Shown here: positions 1-10,242 of the stretch, one piece after another
How the letters are laid out: every line of letters starts with the position of its first letter
How positions within the stretch are numbered: position 1 is the first letter of the stretch
NCBI GenBank assembly: GCA_964020085.1
Contig: OZ026597.1
Location: 20,089,021-20,153,020, forward strand
Direction of reading: 5' to 3'
Origin: Micromussa lordhowensis
Lineage: Eukaryota > Cnidaria > Anthozoa > Scleractinia > Lobophylliidae
DNA: 64,000 bases
The notes under the pieces: model-generated
Told to the model about the DNA's origin: nothing
The model's input: the letters and a program-made list of their open reading frames with translations, nothing else
The model's database searches: none
Position numbers and translations under genes: made by a program

Positions 1-381
1 TGCTCAAAATGCAGCAAGAAAAATCACCTAGCCAAAGTTTGTCAGTCCACCTCTAAACAAGACAGCAAGAAGTCAAAACCTGAAAGAAAGAAGCCTGGGA
101 AACATCAGCGAGTAAACCAGCTGCAACAAGACCAGCCTCCTGATGAGCTAAGCAGTGACGAGAGCATCTTCACGCTATCCGCACCCAAAAGGGACATGAA
201 ACAGTATGTTGCGTCAGTCCTCGTGTCAGCAGACAAGGAAGAAAAAGCCGTTGCAACCAAGTTTCAAGTGGACACTGGAGCCTCGTGTAGTACCGTAACT
301 CTCAGAGACTACAAGAGAAGTACCAGCACAATACCCGACCAATCTGACACTCAACTCAAGCTCTATGATCAGTCGGGGTGA
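1..381 (+). pseudogene. gag zinc knuckle and aspartic protease region of the gypsy element
   Basis: Frame 1 is open from the first base to the stop at 379-381. It begins with a CCHC zinc knuckle (C-x2-C-x4-H-x4-C, residues 1-14), the RNA-binding motif of Gag. After a lysine-rich linker comes VDTGAS near bases 268-285, the catalytic Asp-Thr-Gly of retropepsins. Pol continues in a different frame from about 378, so this is either a programmed frameshift point or a decay mutation; sequence alone does not decide. The true start is off the window. Confidence 0.8.
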
Positions 382-1172
382 TACACCCAGTAGGCAGCAC
401 GAAACTCTACTGCACAGTCAACGGCTTAACTAAGAAAGTCCATTTCGAAATTGTCGAGCACGCATCCACGTCACTACTTTCTGGAAGAGCATCCGAAGCT
501 TTACAGCTCATTCACTTCAATCAAGAGTATCTCATGCAAGTATACCCCAGCAGTTATCCAACACCGCTTCATCAAGAACAGGTCCTGCACGAATACCATG
601 ATGTATTCTCTGGTCTTGGAAAGCTACCTGGTACCTATCACATTGACATGGATCCAAATGCGAAAGCAGTGCAAGAAAATCCCCGATGTGTACCAATTCC
701 AGTTAAAGATGAGCTCAAGCGTAAGATCAATGAACTTGAGGCCATGAGTGTTATCGCCAAGGTTACGAAGCCTACCCCTTGGACCAGTAACATGGTTGTT
801 GTGAGAAAGCCCAACAAACTCAGATTGTGCCTCGATTCTCTTCACCTAAACAAGGGCATTATCAGAAATCATTACCCTACACCCACAATCGAAGATATCG
901 CACCCAAGCTCACCAAAGCCAAGGTCTTTTCTGTGGTAGATGCCAAGGATGGATTCTTGCAAGTCGTTCTTGACGAGCCCTCCAGCTATCTGACAACCTT
1001 TTGGACCCCCTTTGGCAGATATCGTTGGCTATGCATGCCCTTCGGAATCAAGTCGGCACCTGAGGAGTTTCAAAGATGCCTCGACGAATCTCTTGAAGGC
1101 CTTGAAAACATTGCCGTCATCCACGACGACATTCTTATCTTCGGATCTTTTGATTCCATAGAAGAAGCAACC
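378..1172 (+). pseudogene. Reverse transcriptase, N-terminal half (gypsy pol)
   Basis: Residues resembling gypsy RT are clear: RLCLDSLHLNK, VVDAKDGFLQVVLDE (containing the first catalytic Asp), TPFGRYRWLCMPFG, and an IHDDILIF segment at the position of the Y-x-D-D box. The coding sequence is interrupted right after this catalytic box by the short inverted-repeat element that starts near 1173. The protein would copy the element's RNA into DNA in cytoplasmic particles; here it is broken. Confidence 0.85.
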
Positions 1173-1589
1173 CCCGGGGGGGTACTCCCTATAATGGCCT
1201 ATACGGGGAGGCTCCGCCCGAAAGGGGTACCTTTTCCAGGCTTCAGGTATATAAAAGGGTAGGGATTTCACAAGTTGAGGTATATAAAAGGGTAGGGAAA
1301 TCGGTCATTTAGGTATTTACAAGGGCCTTTAGTTAAAGTATTTCGAAAAGACGCACTTATGGCTGTATCAGTGTATTTATTAAGCACTACATGAAAATGA
1401 CAACAAGAAGGGCTTAGAAAGGGCGTGCAGTGTTCTAAAGTAGGTATGTGAAAGGGGTACCTTTTCTCAATAAAAGGTATAAAAGGGGTACCTTTTCTGC
1501 CCAAATGGTATATAAAAGGGTAAGGGGTTGGACCTCGGGGCGGAGCCTCCCCGTATTAAACTTTGTTAAGTACCCCCCCCCCCCCCGGA
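1173..1589. mobile_element. MITE-like TIR element inserted in the RT gene
   Basis: This 417-base block interrupts the RT frame. It starts with a G-run followed by GTACT and a segment ATACGGGGAGGCTCCGCCC near 1200-1218, and ends with the reverse complement of both (near 1536-1555 and 1569-1589). AAGCAACC occurs directly before (1165-1172) and after (1590-1597), an apparent 8-bp target duplication. The interior has repeated units of the type GGTATATAAAAGGGTAGGG and AAAGGGGTACCTTTT. It has no coding capacity. The edges may be off by one or two bases because of homopolymers. Confidence 0.8.
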
Positions 1590-1597
1590 AAGCAACC

Positions 1598-2425
1598 TCT
1601 TCACATGACCTGGCCTTTAGAGCACTCCTGGACAGATGCAGAGAGCGTGGATTAAAGCTCAACAAGAAGAAACTTCGTTTCAAGCTCAGCAAGGTAGCTT
1701 ACATGGGTCACGTTCTAGGTGCTGATGGACTCCAAGCTGATCCTGCAAAGGTCACAGCCATCCGTGAGATGCCACGCCCTACAGACGTACAAGGAGTTCA
1801 GCGCCTTATTGGAGTCGTCACCTACCTCTCCAAGTTTCTGCCACAACTCAGCACTGTTTGTGAACCCCTCCGTCGTCTGACAGGCAGTCAAGCCGTCTTT
1901 GATTGGCTACCTCAACACGAAGAAGCCTTCATGAAGATTAAGGAACTGATTACCCAAGCACCTGTTCTTCGTTACTTTGACGTTAACAAAGAAGTCACCA
2001 TCAAATGTGACAGCTCTGATGTTGGCTTAGGCGCAGTGCTCACCCAAGATGGCTGTCCAGTAGCTTACGCCTCACGTGCGCTAACACAAACTGAGTGCAA
2101 CTATGCCCAGATAGAAAAAGAATGCCAAGTTATCGTTTTTGCAGCTGAGAGATTTGAGCATTACATTCTGGGCAAAGACATTGTTCAAGTGCTATCAGAC
2201 CACAAGCCACTGATGTCTATCTTTGTCAAACCAATCCTGACAAGCCCCAAACGACAGCGAATGCGCCTCAGACTACAGAAGTACCCTTTGAAAGTGGTGT
2301 ACAAGCCCGGTCCTCAAATGTTCATCAGTGACACGTTATCACGAGCAGCACTTCCCCTACGTCACACTCAAACAGATATGCCTGATTACCTGATCTTTCA
2401 GGTTCATGAAGAAGAAAGATTCTGA
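1598..2425 (+). pseudogene. Reverse transcriptase C-terminal part and RNase H (gypsy pol)
   Basis: After the insert the frame resumes with RT connection sequence (GLKLNKKKLRF, YMGHVLGADGLQ, YLSKFLPQL). RNase H follows: CDSSDVGLGAVLTQ (catalytic Asp), YASRALTQTE, and LSDHKPL, ending LSRA. This matches the RNase H of Ty3/gypsy Pol, which degrades the RNA template. A stop at 2423-2425 ends the frame, although about 35 more in-frame codons with polar pol-linker composition follow before the integrase. Confidence 0.85.
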
Positions 2426-2530
2426 CGGGAAGTCAAAGAAACAAATCTGGAAGAAGCAACCTTCGTCACAGACCAATGCCTCGAGCAAATTCACCAAGAA
2501 ACTAACAAGGATGCCTCCCTGCAAACACTG

Positions 2531-2950
2531 ATGACCTTGATCTCAGCTGGTTGGCCGGATGACAAATTGCACACCCCCCTTTGTGTGCACGACTACTGGC
2601 CCTACAGGGATGAACTGTCCACTCAAATTGGCCTAGTCTTGCGCGGTACAAGAATCATTATTCCCCATTCCATGAGAACCGAGATGACAGCTCTAGCCCA
2701 TCGCTCCCACCTCAGAATCCAGTACACAATAAACACTGCTAGAGACATCATGTATTGGCCAAGAATGACTGCAGACTTAACAGAAGTAGTGCAAAGGTGT
2801 GAAACCTGTCAGCAGATGAAACCTGCGCTCCCAAAGGAACCTATGATGACTTATCCAGTTCCAACCTTGCCCTGGCAAATCGTTGCTAGTGATTGCTTCG
2901 AGTGTGACAACCAGCACTATCTAGTCGTTGTTGACCTCTACTCTGTGTAG
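2531..2950 (+). pseudogene. Integrase zinc-binding domain and start of catalytic core (gypsy pol)
   Basis: An HHCC zinc domain is visible (H-x3-H in LAHRSHLR, then C-x2-C in RCETCQQMK), followed by the start of the DDE core with VASDCFECDNQHYLVVVDLYS, giving the first catalytic Asp. Just after DLYS the frame runs into foreign sequence and stops. The core resumes at 3557, so roughly 2946-3553 is an insertion. Confidence 0.85.
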
Positions 2951-3553
2951 TTTTCAGGAAAAACAACCTTCACTCAACGCGTCCGTTTATTCAACTGCTG
3001 ACGGATGCAACGGGAATGTAACACGCTTATGTAGTAAAACTGATTTACATAACTCACACACATTCCATCGCACATTCCACACGCATGCACACACGCTCGT
3101 TCCACACCTACCTTTGCAAGTTAAATACACGCAATTTCAGTGAAGCGAATAACAAAGAAAGTGAAAACAAACAAAACAGTTCATTTGCAGTCCATTAGTC
3201 AATGCCTTATTACTAGGCCACAAAGTCTCTGAATTTTGGATTTGGTTTAACCGTCCTTCCATATCTCGTAACATATCTCTCTGGACCACTGGGTCTTGTT
3301 GGAGTCTTCACGGGAGACCTCTCAGGTGGGACACCAGGTTTGTGTGTTCACAGGAGACTGCTCACGTGGAGACTGGGAACTAGGTGGAGACTGCTCAGGT
3401 GGAGACTGGGTACTAGGTTGTACCACATGGGAAGGAGGAACATAAGGTGCGTCGTCATCGGTCACTGCAGGGCAGGTAAGTTTAGCAGGAGCCGGTTCTG
3501 GAACAGACAGGAGATGTCTTCTGTTTCTACGGTACTGCTTTCCTTCAGCTTCC
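2946..3553 (-). mobile_element. Antisense 3' fragment of a second gypsy element inside the integrase gene
   Basis: Read on the minus strand from about 3553, the sequence encodes EGKQYRRNRRHLL, a Pro/Ser/Gln-rich linker, then (after a frame change) RYVTRYGRTVKPNPKFRDF-V-A and a stop near 3222. This is the same kind of Pol C-terminus that ends the host element (RTRSRRVIKPNTLLRDFVQ at about 4390-4448). It is followed by about 200 bases of non-coding sequence and a TGTTAC...CTACA segment (3023 down to 2946, containing AATAAA) that looks like a short LTR. Only the 3' end is present, which is unusual for LTR-element insertion. LTR limits are tentative. Confidence 0.65.
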
Positions 3554-4186
3554 ACAATGTTCATCGAAATAAGGAAGCTGGATACCTTAGCTACGCTCAC
3601 GTTAGTTGAGCAGCTGAAACAAGTCTTTGCCATCCACGGAGTTCCAGTCCCTCTGATCTCTGACAATGGCCCTAACTATTCGTCCGCAGAATTTCACCAG
3701 TTCACACAAGCCTGGGATTTTCAGCACCTCACGTCCAGTCCCCATTACCCGAAGTCAAACGGAAAAGCGGAGTCGGCAGTGAAGATTATGAAATCCATCA
3801 TCACTAAAGCTAACAAAGATGGAGCTGATGTGTGGAAAGCTATCTTAGAATGGAGAAACTCACCTACACCTTCCCAAGGCAGCTCTCCAGTTCAACGTCT
3901 TTTGTCCCTAAGAACAAGATCCTTTCTCCCTTGTAAAGCATCCATGTACCAGCCTGAAGTGCAGCGCACAGTTCCTGCGCAAGTAGTACATAAACGACGA
4001 GTCGCCAAGTCTTATCATGACAGCAGTGCCAAACCGCTACCTCCTTTGGTCATTGGACAACCTGTACGAGTCAAAGCCCATCCTCAGCAAGCACACAGTA
4101 ATTGGAAACCTGGAGTTATTGTAGACAGTGTAGCCCCACACAGCTACATAGTTGAAGTTGATGGCCGCAAATATCGCCGAAACTGA
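3554..4186 (+). pseudogene. Integrase catalytic core and C-terminal domain (gypsy pol)
   Basis: The core resumes with FIEIRKL, then HGVPVPLISDNGPNYSSAEF (second catalytic Asp), SSPHYPKSNGKAESAVK (catalytic Glu), then a WRNSP motif and an SH3-like tail with WKPGVIVDS and GRKYRRN. These are hallmarks of gypsy integrase. A stop follows at 4184-4186; the last part of Pol continues in another frame. Confidence 0.85.
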
Positions 4187-4448
4187 GTCCATGTGCGCGA
4201 CACCATTCAGTCCAGTCAATCCCACTCTAATGCGCAGCAAACCACCACCGCCGAGGTTGCAGACTACTCGACTAACAAGAATGCTAGCCAAGATGATTGT
4301 TCTGACACCCCACCATTGCCCCAAACAGAACCCTAGGATGACCAGTTCTGTTGATCCTGTGACACTGCCTACAAGCAGTCCTGTTATCCGCACCCGGTCC
4401 AGACGTGTTATTAAACCGAACACTCTCCTGAGAGACTTTGTTCAATAA
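4187..4448 (+). pseudogene. Pol C-terminal tail in a shifted frame
   Basis: This frame (open from about 4152) is Pro/Ser/Thr-rich and ends with RRVIKPNTLLRDFVQ and a stop at 4446-4448. The same ending motif occurs in the antisense gypsy fragment at 3222-3310. It is the tail of the integrase reading frame displaced by a small indel near 4186, not a separate gene. Confidence 0.65.
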
Positions 4449-4615
4449 GAGACCTTATTATCTGTTACAGTTACCCTTTCCTCTTTAAGAACAAGGTTTT
4501 CAGATTTTTTCAGACCTCTCGAACTAAGTTACATAAGTTACATAAGACATAAGTTTTGATCTTATCCTTTGTGATTTTATTTAGTTTTGCTCTTTACAGT
4601 TACAGATCATTCTTT

Positions 4616-4725
4616 GGTAGGGAGATGTTATGTAATGTATGTGTCACATGACCTGCATCCGGGACACAAATAAAGTTGTTGTTCTCACCATGTGCTCGAG
4701 TGAGTTAGTCGCGTAGAACATAACA
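4616..4725 (+). repeat. Polypurine tract and short 3' LTR of the gypsy element
   Basis: A purine run GGTAGGGAGA (about 4616-4625) is followed by a 100-bp segment beginning TGTTATGT and ending ACATAACA at 4725. The ends are perfect 8-bp inverted repeats, as expected for an LTR next to the plus-strand priming site. It contains AATAAA near 4670. The matching 5' LTR would be left of the window, so length and target duplication cannot be checked. Confidence 0.7.
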
Positions 4726-4894
4726 ACTAAAACCCTTAGATTGCGTACACAATCTCCAGGTTAAAAAGCATAGTCATCACCTTGTATGACCATGCCTGTT
4801 CAATCTAGGATATTGCTAAAAATATTAACAGTGATCCTTCGGGAATGTCACAGCTGCAAAAGAAGTAACTGTTTTTTTCTTTAACTTGTTTTAG

Positions 4895-7800
4895 CGATGG
4901 TTAGATCCTTTGAAACCTGTGGTGAAACAGTTGACAGGTAAGCATGGCATTCTGATTGCTTTTGTTGCCTCGTTATCTTTTCTGAAAGATATTCCAAATA
5001 TAAACATCTCGGCACTTTATTGTGGTTTCATTAAAAGGCTCATGTGAGGGGTATTCCTAGTGAACTCAACGTTTTTCCCATTTAGGACCCAGTACATGTA
5101 GGTCAAAGGATGGATTGGATAACACTGTGTACCAGATAAATCACAGTTCAGTGGATAACATAGTGTCTTGTTAACAGTTATCTACTGAACAGTGATTTAT
5201 CTGGTAGATGGTATAATCCAACTTGGTCCAGGCCGCGGTTGCTCGAAAGGTGGATAACACTATCCAGTGGATATAGTGTGGTTTGTTTTGTTAACACTTA
5301 TCTGCTGGATAACAATTTATCTGGTGGATAGAGTTATCCAGGCTTCAAACAACCGGAGCTAGGAGTACAAAATGCTATTGGCTAATCAGTTGGTGAAACT
5401 CACTGTACTTGACAAAAATGTTTGCATTCCTGAGGATCAATAGAGAAGAGAGTGACACAAGTGTCTTGCCTCAAAACACAACACAGTAACACCATTAAGT
5501 GCTCAAGTCAGAGCACTCCTTTTGGGTCCAGCATGCTAATGGTCATGAAACCACACTCTTCAAATTTAAATTCAATTAAATATGGTTGGGCTTTCCACAA
5601 TTATAGGAAACCCTGGAAATTAATGTTTGGCCTATTGTAGTAAACCAGCTGAGGAAAGTCATAATGCCATAGAAACTAAAGATCAGTTACCTGTCTTTGT
5701 GAGTTAAATATGGGGCCCGAGACATAGGGAGACATATTGTCCAAATGGTTAGCTCTGTGTACTCAAGATCAAACAATCCAGGTTCAAGCTGTGACCAATG
5801 TCATTGTTTTGTGTTCTTGGGAAAGTGACAGTACTCTACTCTTACGGTGCCTCTCTCCACCTAGGTGTAAAAATTGGTACTGGTGAATTTAATGTTGGGG
5901 GGGGGGGACCCTGTAGCAGACTAACATCCTATTAAGGGGGGATACAGAAATAATGCTAGTGTTCTTTTTCCTCTTCAAAAATAATCATAAGATAAAATAA
6001 ATAAATAAGAAAAAACAATAAAATTTAGAACAAAATAAAAAATTCCTAGTCTTCATCTTGTTACAGAAATTATTGATAAGCGTGAATGGCTATAGGCTCA
6101 AACACAAACTTTACTGCACTTAAGTGTTCAGGAGAACTCTGTTACATACAGTAGCTAAGCATGACAGAATTATGTAAAGACAATTCATCTGTGAGAAAGT
6201 TTGTTAAAAGTGTCTGAATATACAATGTAGTCAATTAATTCCTGACTTTTTGTGCTGAAGATCTCAAGGGCAAATCCAATCCCTTGGTATTCAGCTTATG
6301 AAAGTGCTCTTTTTCTTTATTCACATGTTTTTTAATTTTTTAATTGCTAGCGGGTCCACCTTATTTGCTGTACTTTTGTGTCAAGTTTTATGCAGCAGAT
6401 CCTTGCAGACTTCATGAAGAACTAACCAGGTTGGTTGGTATAAACCTGCTGTATTTCCTTCACCAATAATAATTCAGGGATAAGCTCCAGCCTGATGATC
6501 CACTTGGCTCGTGTGCAGGCTTACCCTTACCTTTCCTTTAGGACCAATTAGACAGCAGAACTGTTAGTTATTGCATGTGACAGACCAAACGTTTAAATTT
6601 GCCTCTCTTTTCCCCACAGGCTTTATCATCGGACAAGTATGAATTTAAACGGGAATAGTTCAACTTGTAGTTACAAATTCCTTCTGTGCTATCTAGTACT
6701 TGGCTTATTACAAAATTTCAATTTCAATTTATGCAGCATTTAGTTTTGTTTCCAAATCCAAAAACTGTACTCTCTGAATTCTATTTGAATCATCCATTTG
6801 TCAGCTTATTTAAATGTTGTTTTCTTAAATTCATGAACTGTACTATTTGCATTTTATCAATTATTATTTTGTCAGTCTCAATTTAACTTTTTTTAATTTA
6901 TGAACTGTAATATCTGAATTCTAGTAATCATTATTTTGTCAGTTCTAATTTGTATTTGTTATTTAATTTATGAACTATCAGGTATCTGTTTTTCCTACAA
7001 GTAAAGAAAGACATTTACCAAGGGAGGTATGTTCACGTTACTTTATTGTCTTTTCTTTAGTTCTTTTAGAATCCGAGAGGAATATGTGACTGTTTCAATG
7101 TTGGCTTACACAACATATTATAACTATAATAATATTCATCATTTACATGTCTATAATTGAAAGGCCAAGTGCTGTGAAATGTAGTTCAAGTTGCGACGCC
7201 ATTGTTTTTGTCATGATTATATATTGTACAGGTTGCCTTGTTCAACAAACATCCTTGCTGAAGTCTCGGCCTATAGTATTCAATGTAAGTACATTATCAC
7301 TGATTTTCACAAATTGTATAGTATAATAATCATATTTATTGCAGTTTTTAATTACCCACATAATTACATGTATCACTTACAGATAATATAGTATTTTTTC
7401 TAGATACTTAATCCCTAAAGCATCAATAGCAAATCTGATCAGAAATCATCAGTCACATTTACATTTTAGTTAGTTTAGTTTAGTCATTAGTTACATTTTA
7501 TCTCTCAAATTACCTTTGTATTTAAACAACACTAGTAGTAATAGTTTGCTACAATATTTCAACAAGCTGTTTAACATATTTTCTCCACTTTTTGCATTGA
7601 CGAGGGAATAACAAGCAGATGTGCATTGTTTTATGTGTTATTTTATAGTTATAGTTATGGTGAACAGTCCTTTACCAGATGGAATTTTATTTTTATTTTC
7701 CAGCTGAACTTGGTGAATATGATCCTCAAGAACATACTATGGGTTACATATCTGAATTTAGATTTACTCCTAATCAGGTAAGTACTCATTATAACTCATA

Positions 7801-10242
7801 TAATGTAAAACTCCCAAGGCATGTCATGACAGATGTTTAGATTGGTTAGGGTTTTAGTTTTATGGTTTAGATTGAATTAGTATTGGTACCATGTTGCATA
7901 TCTTTAATGTTTAGTGAGAATATAGTGCCTTGCCTGAGAACACAGTACAAAGAACCCAGCCACAGGGCGCGAACCCAGTCTAAGGGCCAGTGTACTGAAA
8001 ATTATGTGCTGTGTTAAGGGTATCACAACATAATGAAGAAACATCAAATATCATGTACTGCATTACCAATAACCTATTGATAAAATGTTTTCCATGTATT
8101 GTACTTTTAGAGTGAAGAACTAGAGACCAAGATTTATCATAGACACAGGAAGCTAGGGTGAGTTTGAAGTTATTTAAAATAATTTTACATAACCATGATG
8201 AAAGCTTTCATCATAAAGTGGGTAAATTCCTGAAAAAAAAAAAGAAATAGTAAAAATTTCAAATTTCAAATTTTAAATAAACTTTAATCTTTTTTGTTTT
8301 CTCTCAGGAATATAGTTCCATCAGTTGCAGAGTTCATGTATCTTGATAAAGTCAAGTGGTTAGAGATGTATGGAGTTGACTTACATCCAGTCAAGGTTTG
8401 ACTGTAGTCCTACTAGGGACCAGAACACTACTCAAAACGTCTTTGAAAACTGAAAAATCACCATAAAAATTGCTCAAAACCAAAAAACTGCCAAACAAAA
8501 TGATAAAAATGCAAATTCACAAACTTGAATCTGTCAAGCTTGATACGACAGCTTAAGACTGGTACCTTTCCTTTTCATTTAAAATCATTGCCATCTCTAC
8601 TTTTTAGCTTACTATTGACCCCTTCCCTGGTAGATTTTTCCAAAAAAAATCCCCGGGAATTAAATGTTACAACTGCCTATTTCTAGGCAAACCCACCTTT
8701 GAACATACAAACTAACATTCCCTTCCTTTTCGAGGAATACATGTAGAGAAGATGTTTCCAATCTCCAAGTCAAAATATTTTGTGATTCATGTAGAACACA
8801 ACTGGACCAAATTTGGGGCACCAATTATCAAGAAATTACTTCTTGTTCAGTTAATCTAATTTGCAATAAATTATATGGCACAGCACATGAACTTATACAG
8901 ACTGACTGAGGTGAAATAAAGAGGCCTAGGAACTAGCCAAGCAAATAACCAAAACAGAAAAAACACTTTTCTCAGACCCAAAAGCAGAAAAAAAAAATGC
9001 TAAAAAGAGAAAAACACCGAAAACTGCAATAGATAGCACAACTGAAAAAAAACCCAGATTATTTCAAGTGCAAAATCTGAAAAACCTACCTAAAAATGAC
9101 TGAATTCAGGGTCTGTTGCACAGGTTGCTTTTGTAGTTGCCTAACTTTCAAGAGGGCAATATAATGTGCCTCGCACCACCATTTTATCAGAACTTGATCT
9201 GAGCAAGAGGAATCAATGAAGAATTAACTAAATGTTATGTTCTATTGTTAGGGTGAGGACTTTGTAGAGTATTTTATTGCTCTTAGGCCTTCTGGAGTAG
9301 CAGTTTATAAGAACAAGACTCGTGTTGGATCCTACCTTTGGTAAATACATCATTATCAATCAATCCTTTATTCAACTTGGTCAGCACACATGATGTAAGT
9401 TTTTGTATAACTGTCTTACCTCAGCTGTAAATATTTAATTTACATTATTTAAACCAGCTCCCTGACATTTTAGCTTTTCAGTTACCGGTATTTCAGGAAG
9501 CTGGTAACCCTTTAACTTTTCAAAATCATCTTTTTAATTAATTGTATAAAACTTCTAAATGGGTAATAGGGTGTTGTTGTTGTTGTAACGTGCCATTTGC
9601 ATGCATAATTTTAAGTTTAATCTGTGCACACAAATAATGCATTTCTACAGTAAGGTTCACATCTCACTGTATTTTCTTTACTTCAGGTCAAAAATCGAAA
9701 AGGTTGATTTTAAAGAAAAGAAATTCTACCTGACAGTGAAAGGAAAAGAGGTGACAATCTCTCCCAACATAGTTGATACATAAAAGTAATCATTGTTAGA
9801 ATTGTTTAATACTGTGTATTCCTCAATCTATAGTGATCAAGTTATTTGCTATAAATTATATAATCATTTCTTGGCAAAAGTAATGTTTGTTGCAGCAAGA
9901 GTGTCAATCTCATGCAGTTGATTGATCACAAGCTGTCCTTACTCCAGTTTTTGTTAACCCAATGAAAGTGACTGTTTGCTCTTTCTTGAACACAACATAA
10001 CCATGGTTACGTACATAATCTCATGGAAAATCTATGGTCATCATTTTAACCGGTGTATTTACTTTAAAACATGACATTTTCACAAGACTGCAGATACATG
10101 TATCTCAAGCATGGAATTTATTTACAAGTACTCTGTTTTGTTTTTTACAGAACAGAGAATACACTTTCAAGTTTTATCTCACAACCAAGTCAGCCTGCAA
10201 ACATCTCTGGAAGTGTTGTCTGGAACATCATGCCTTTTTCAG
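4895..10242 (+). CDS. EPB41L4A: FERM domain exons (F1 end, F2, F3) of the EPB41L4A-like gene
   Basis: Ten exons. The first encodes [14 protein letters not shown], the end of lobe F1. Exons 2-8 give F2 and the start of F3, with [51 protein letters not shown], and [20 protein letters not shown]. Exons 9-10 give [15 protein letters not shown] and [17 protein letters not shown], the conserved F3 (PTB/PH-like) end. The domain binds membrane-protein tails and lipids. The donor after exon 9 is weak (GTGACA at 9751); read-through would add ten residues and stop at 9781-9783. The initiator and the rest of F1 must lie to the left. Confidence 0.9.

Larger units (their letters stand above)
1..4725 (+). 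mobile_element. Decayed Ty3/gypsy-type LTR retrotransposon (5' part off window)
   Basis: The order gag zinc knuckle, protease, reverse transcriptase, RNase H, integrase, polypurine tract, LTR is seen on the plus strand, which is the Ty3/gypsy order. The 5' LTR and most of gag lie left of the window. The reading frame is broken: a frame change near 375, a stop at 2423, another frame change near 4186, and two foreign insertions (about 1173-1589 and 2946-3553). It cannot be active. By position it probably sits in an intron of the FERM gene whose exons resume at 4895, but the upstream exons are not visible. Confidence 0.9.

Noticed and set aside
3340..3609. Plus-strand gene of 89 codons
   Set aside because: It is the shadow of the antisense gypsy tail and crosses the junction with the host integrase.
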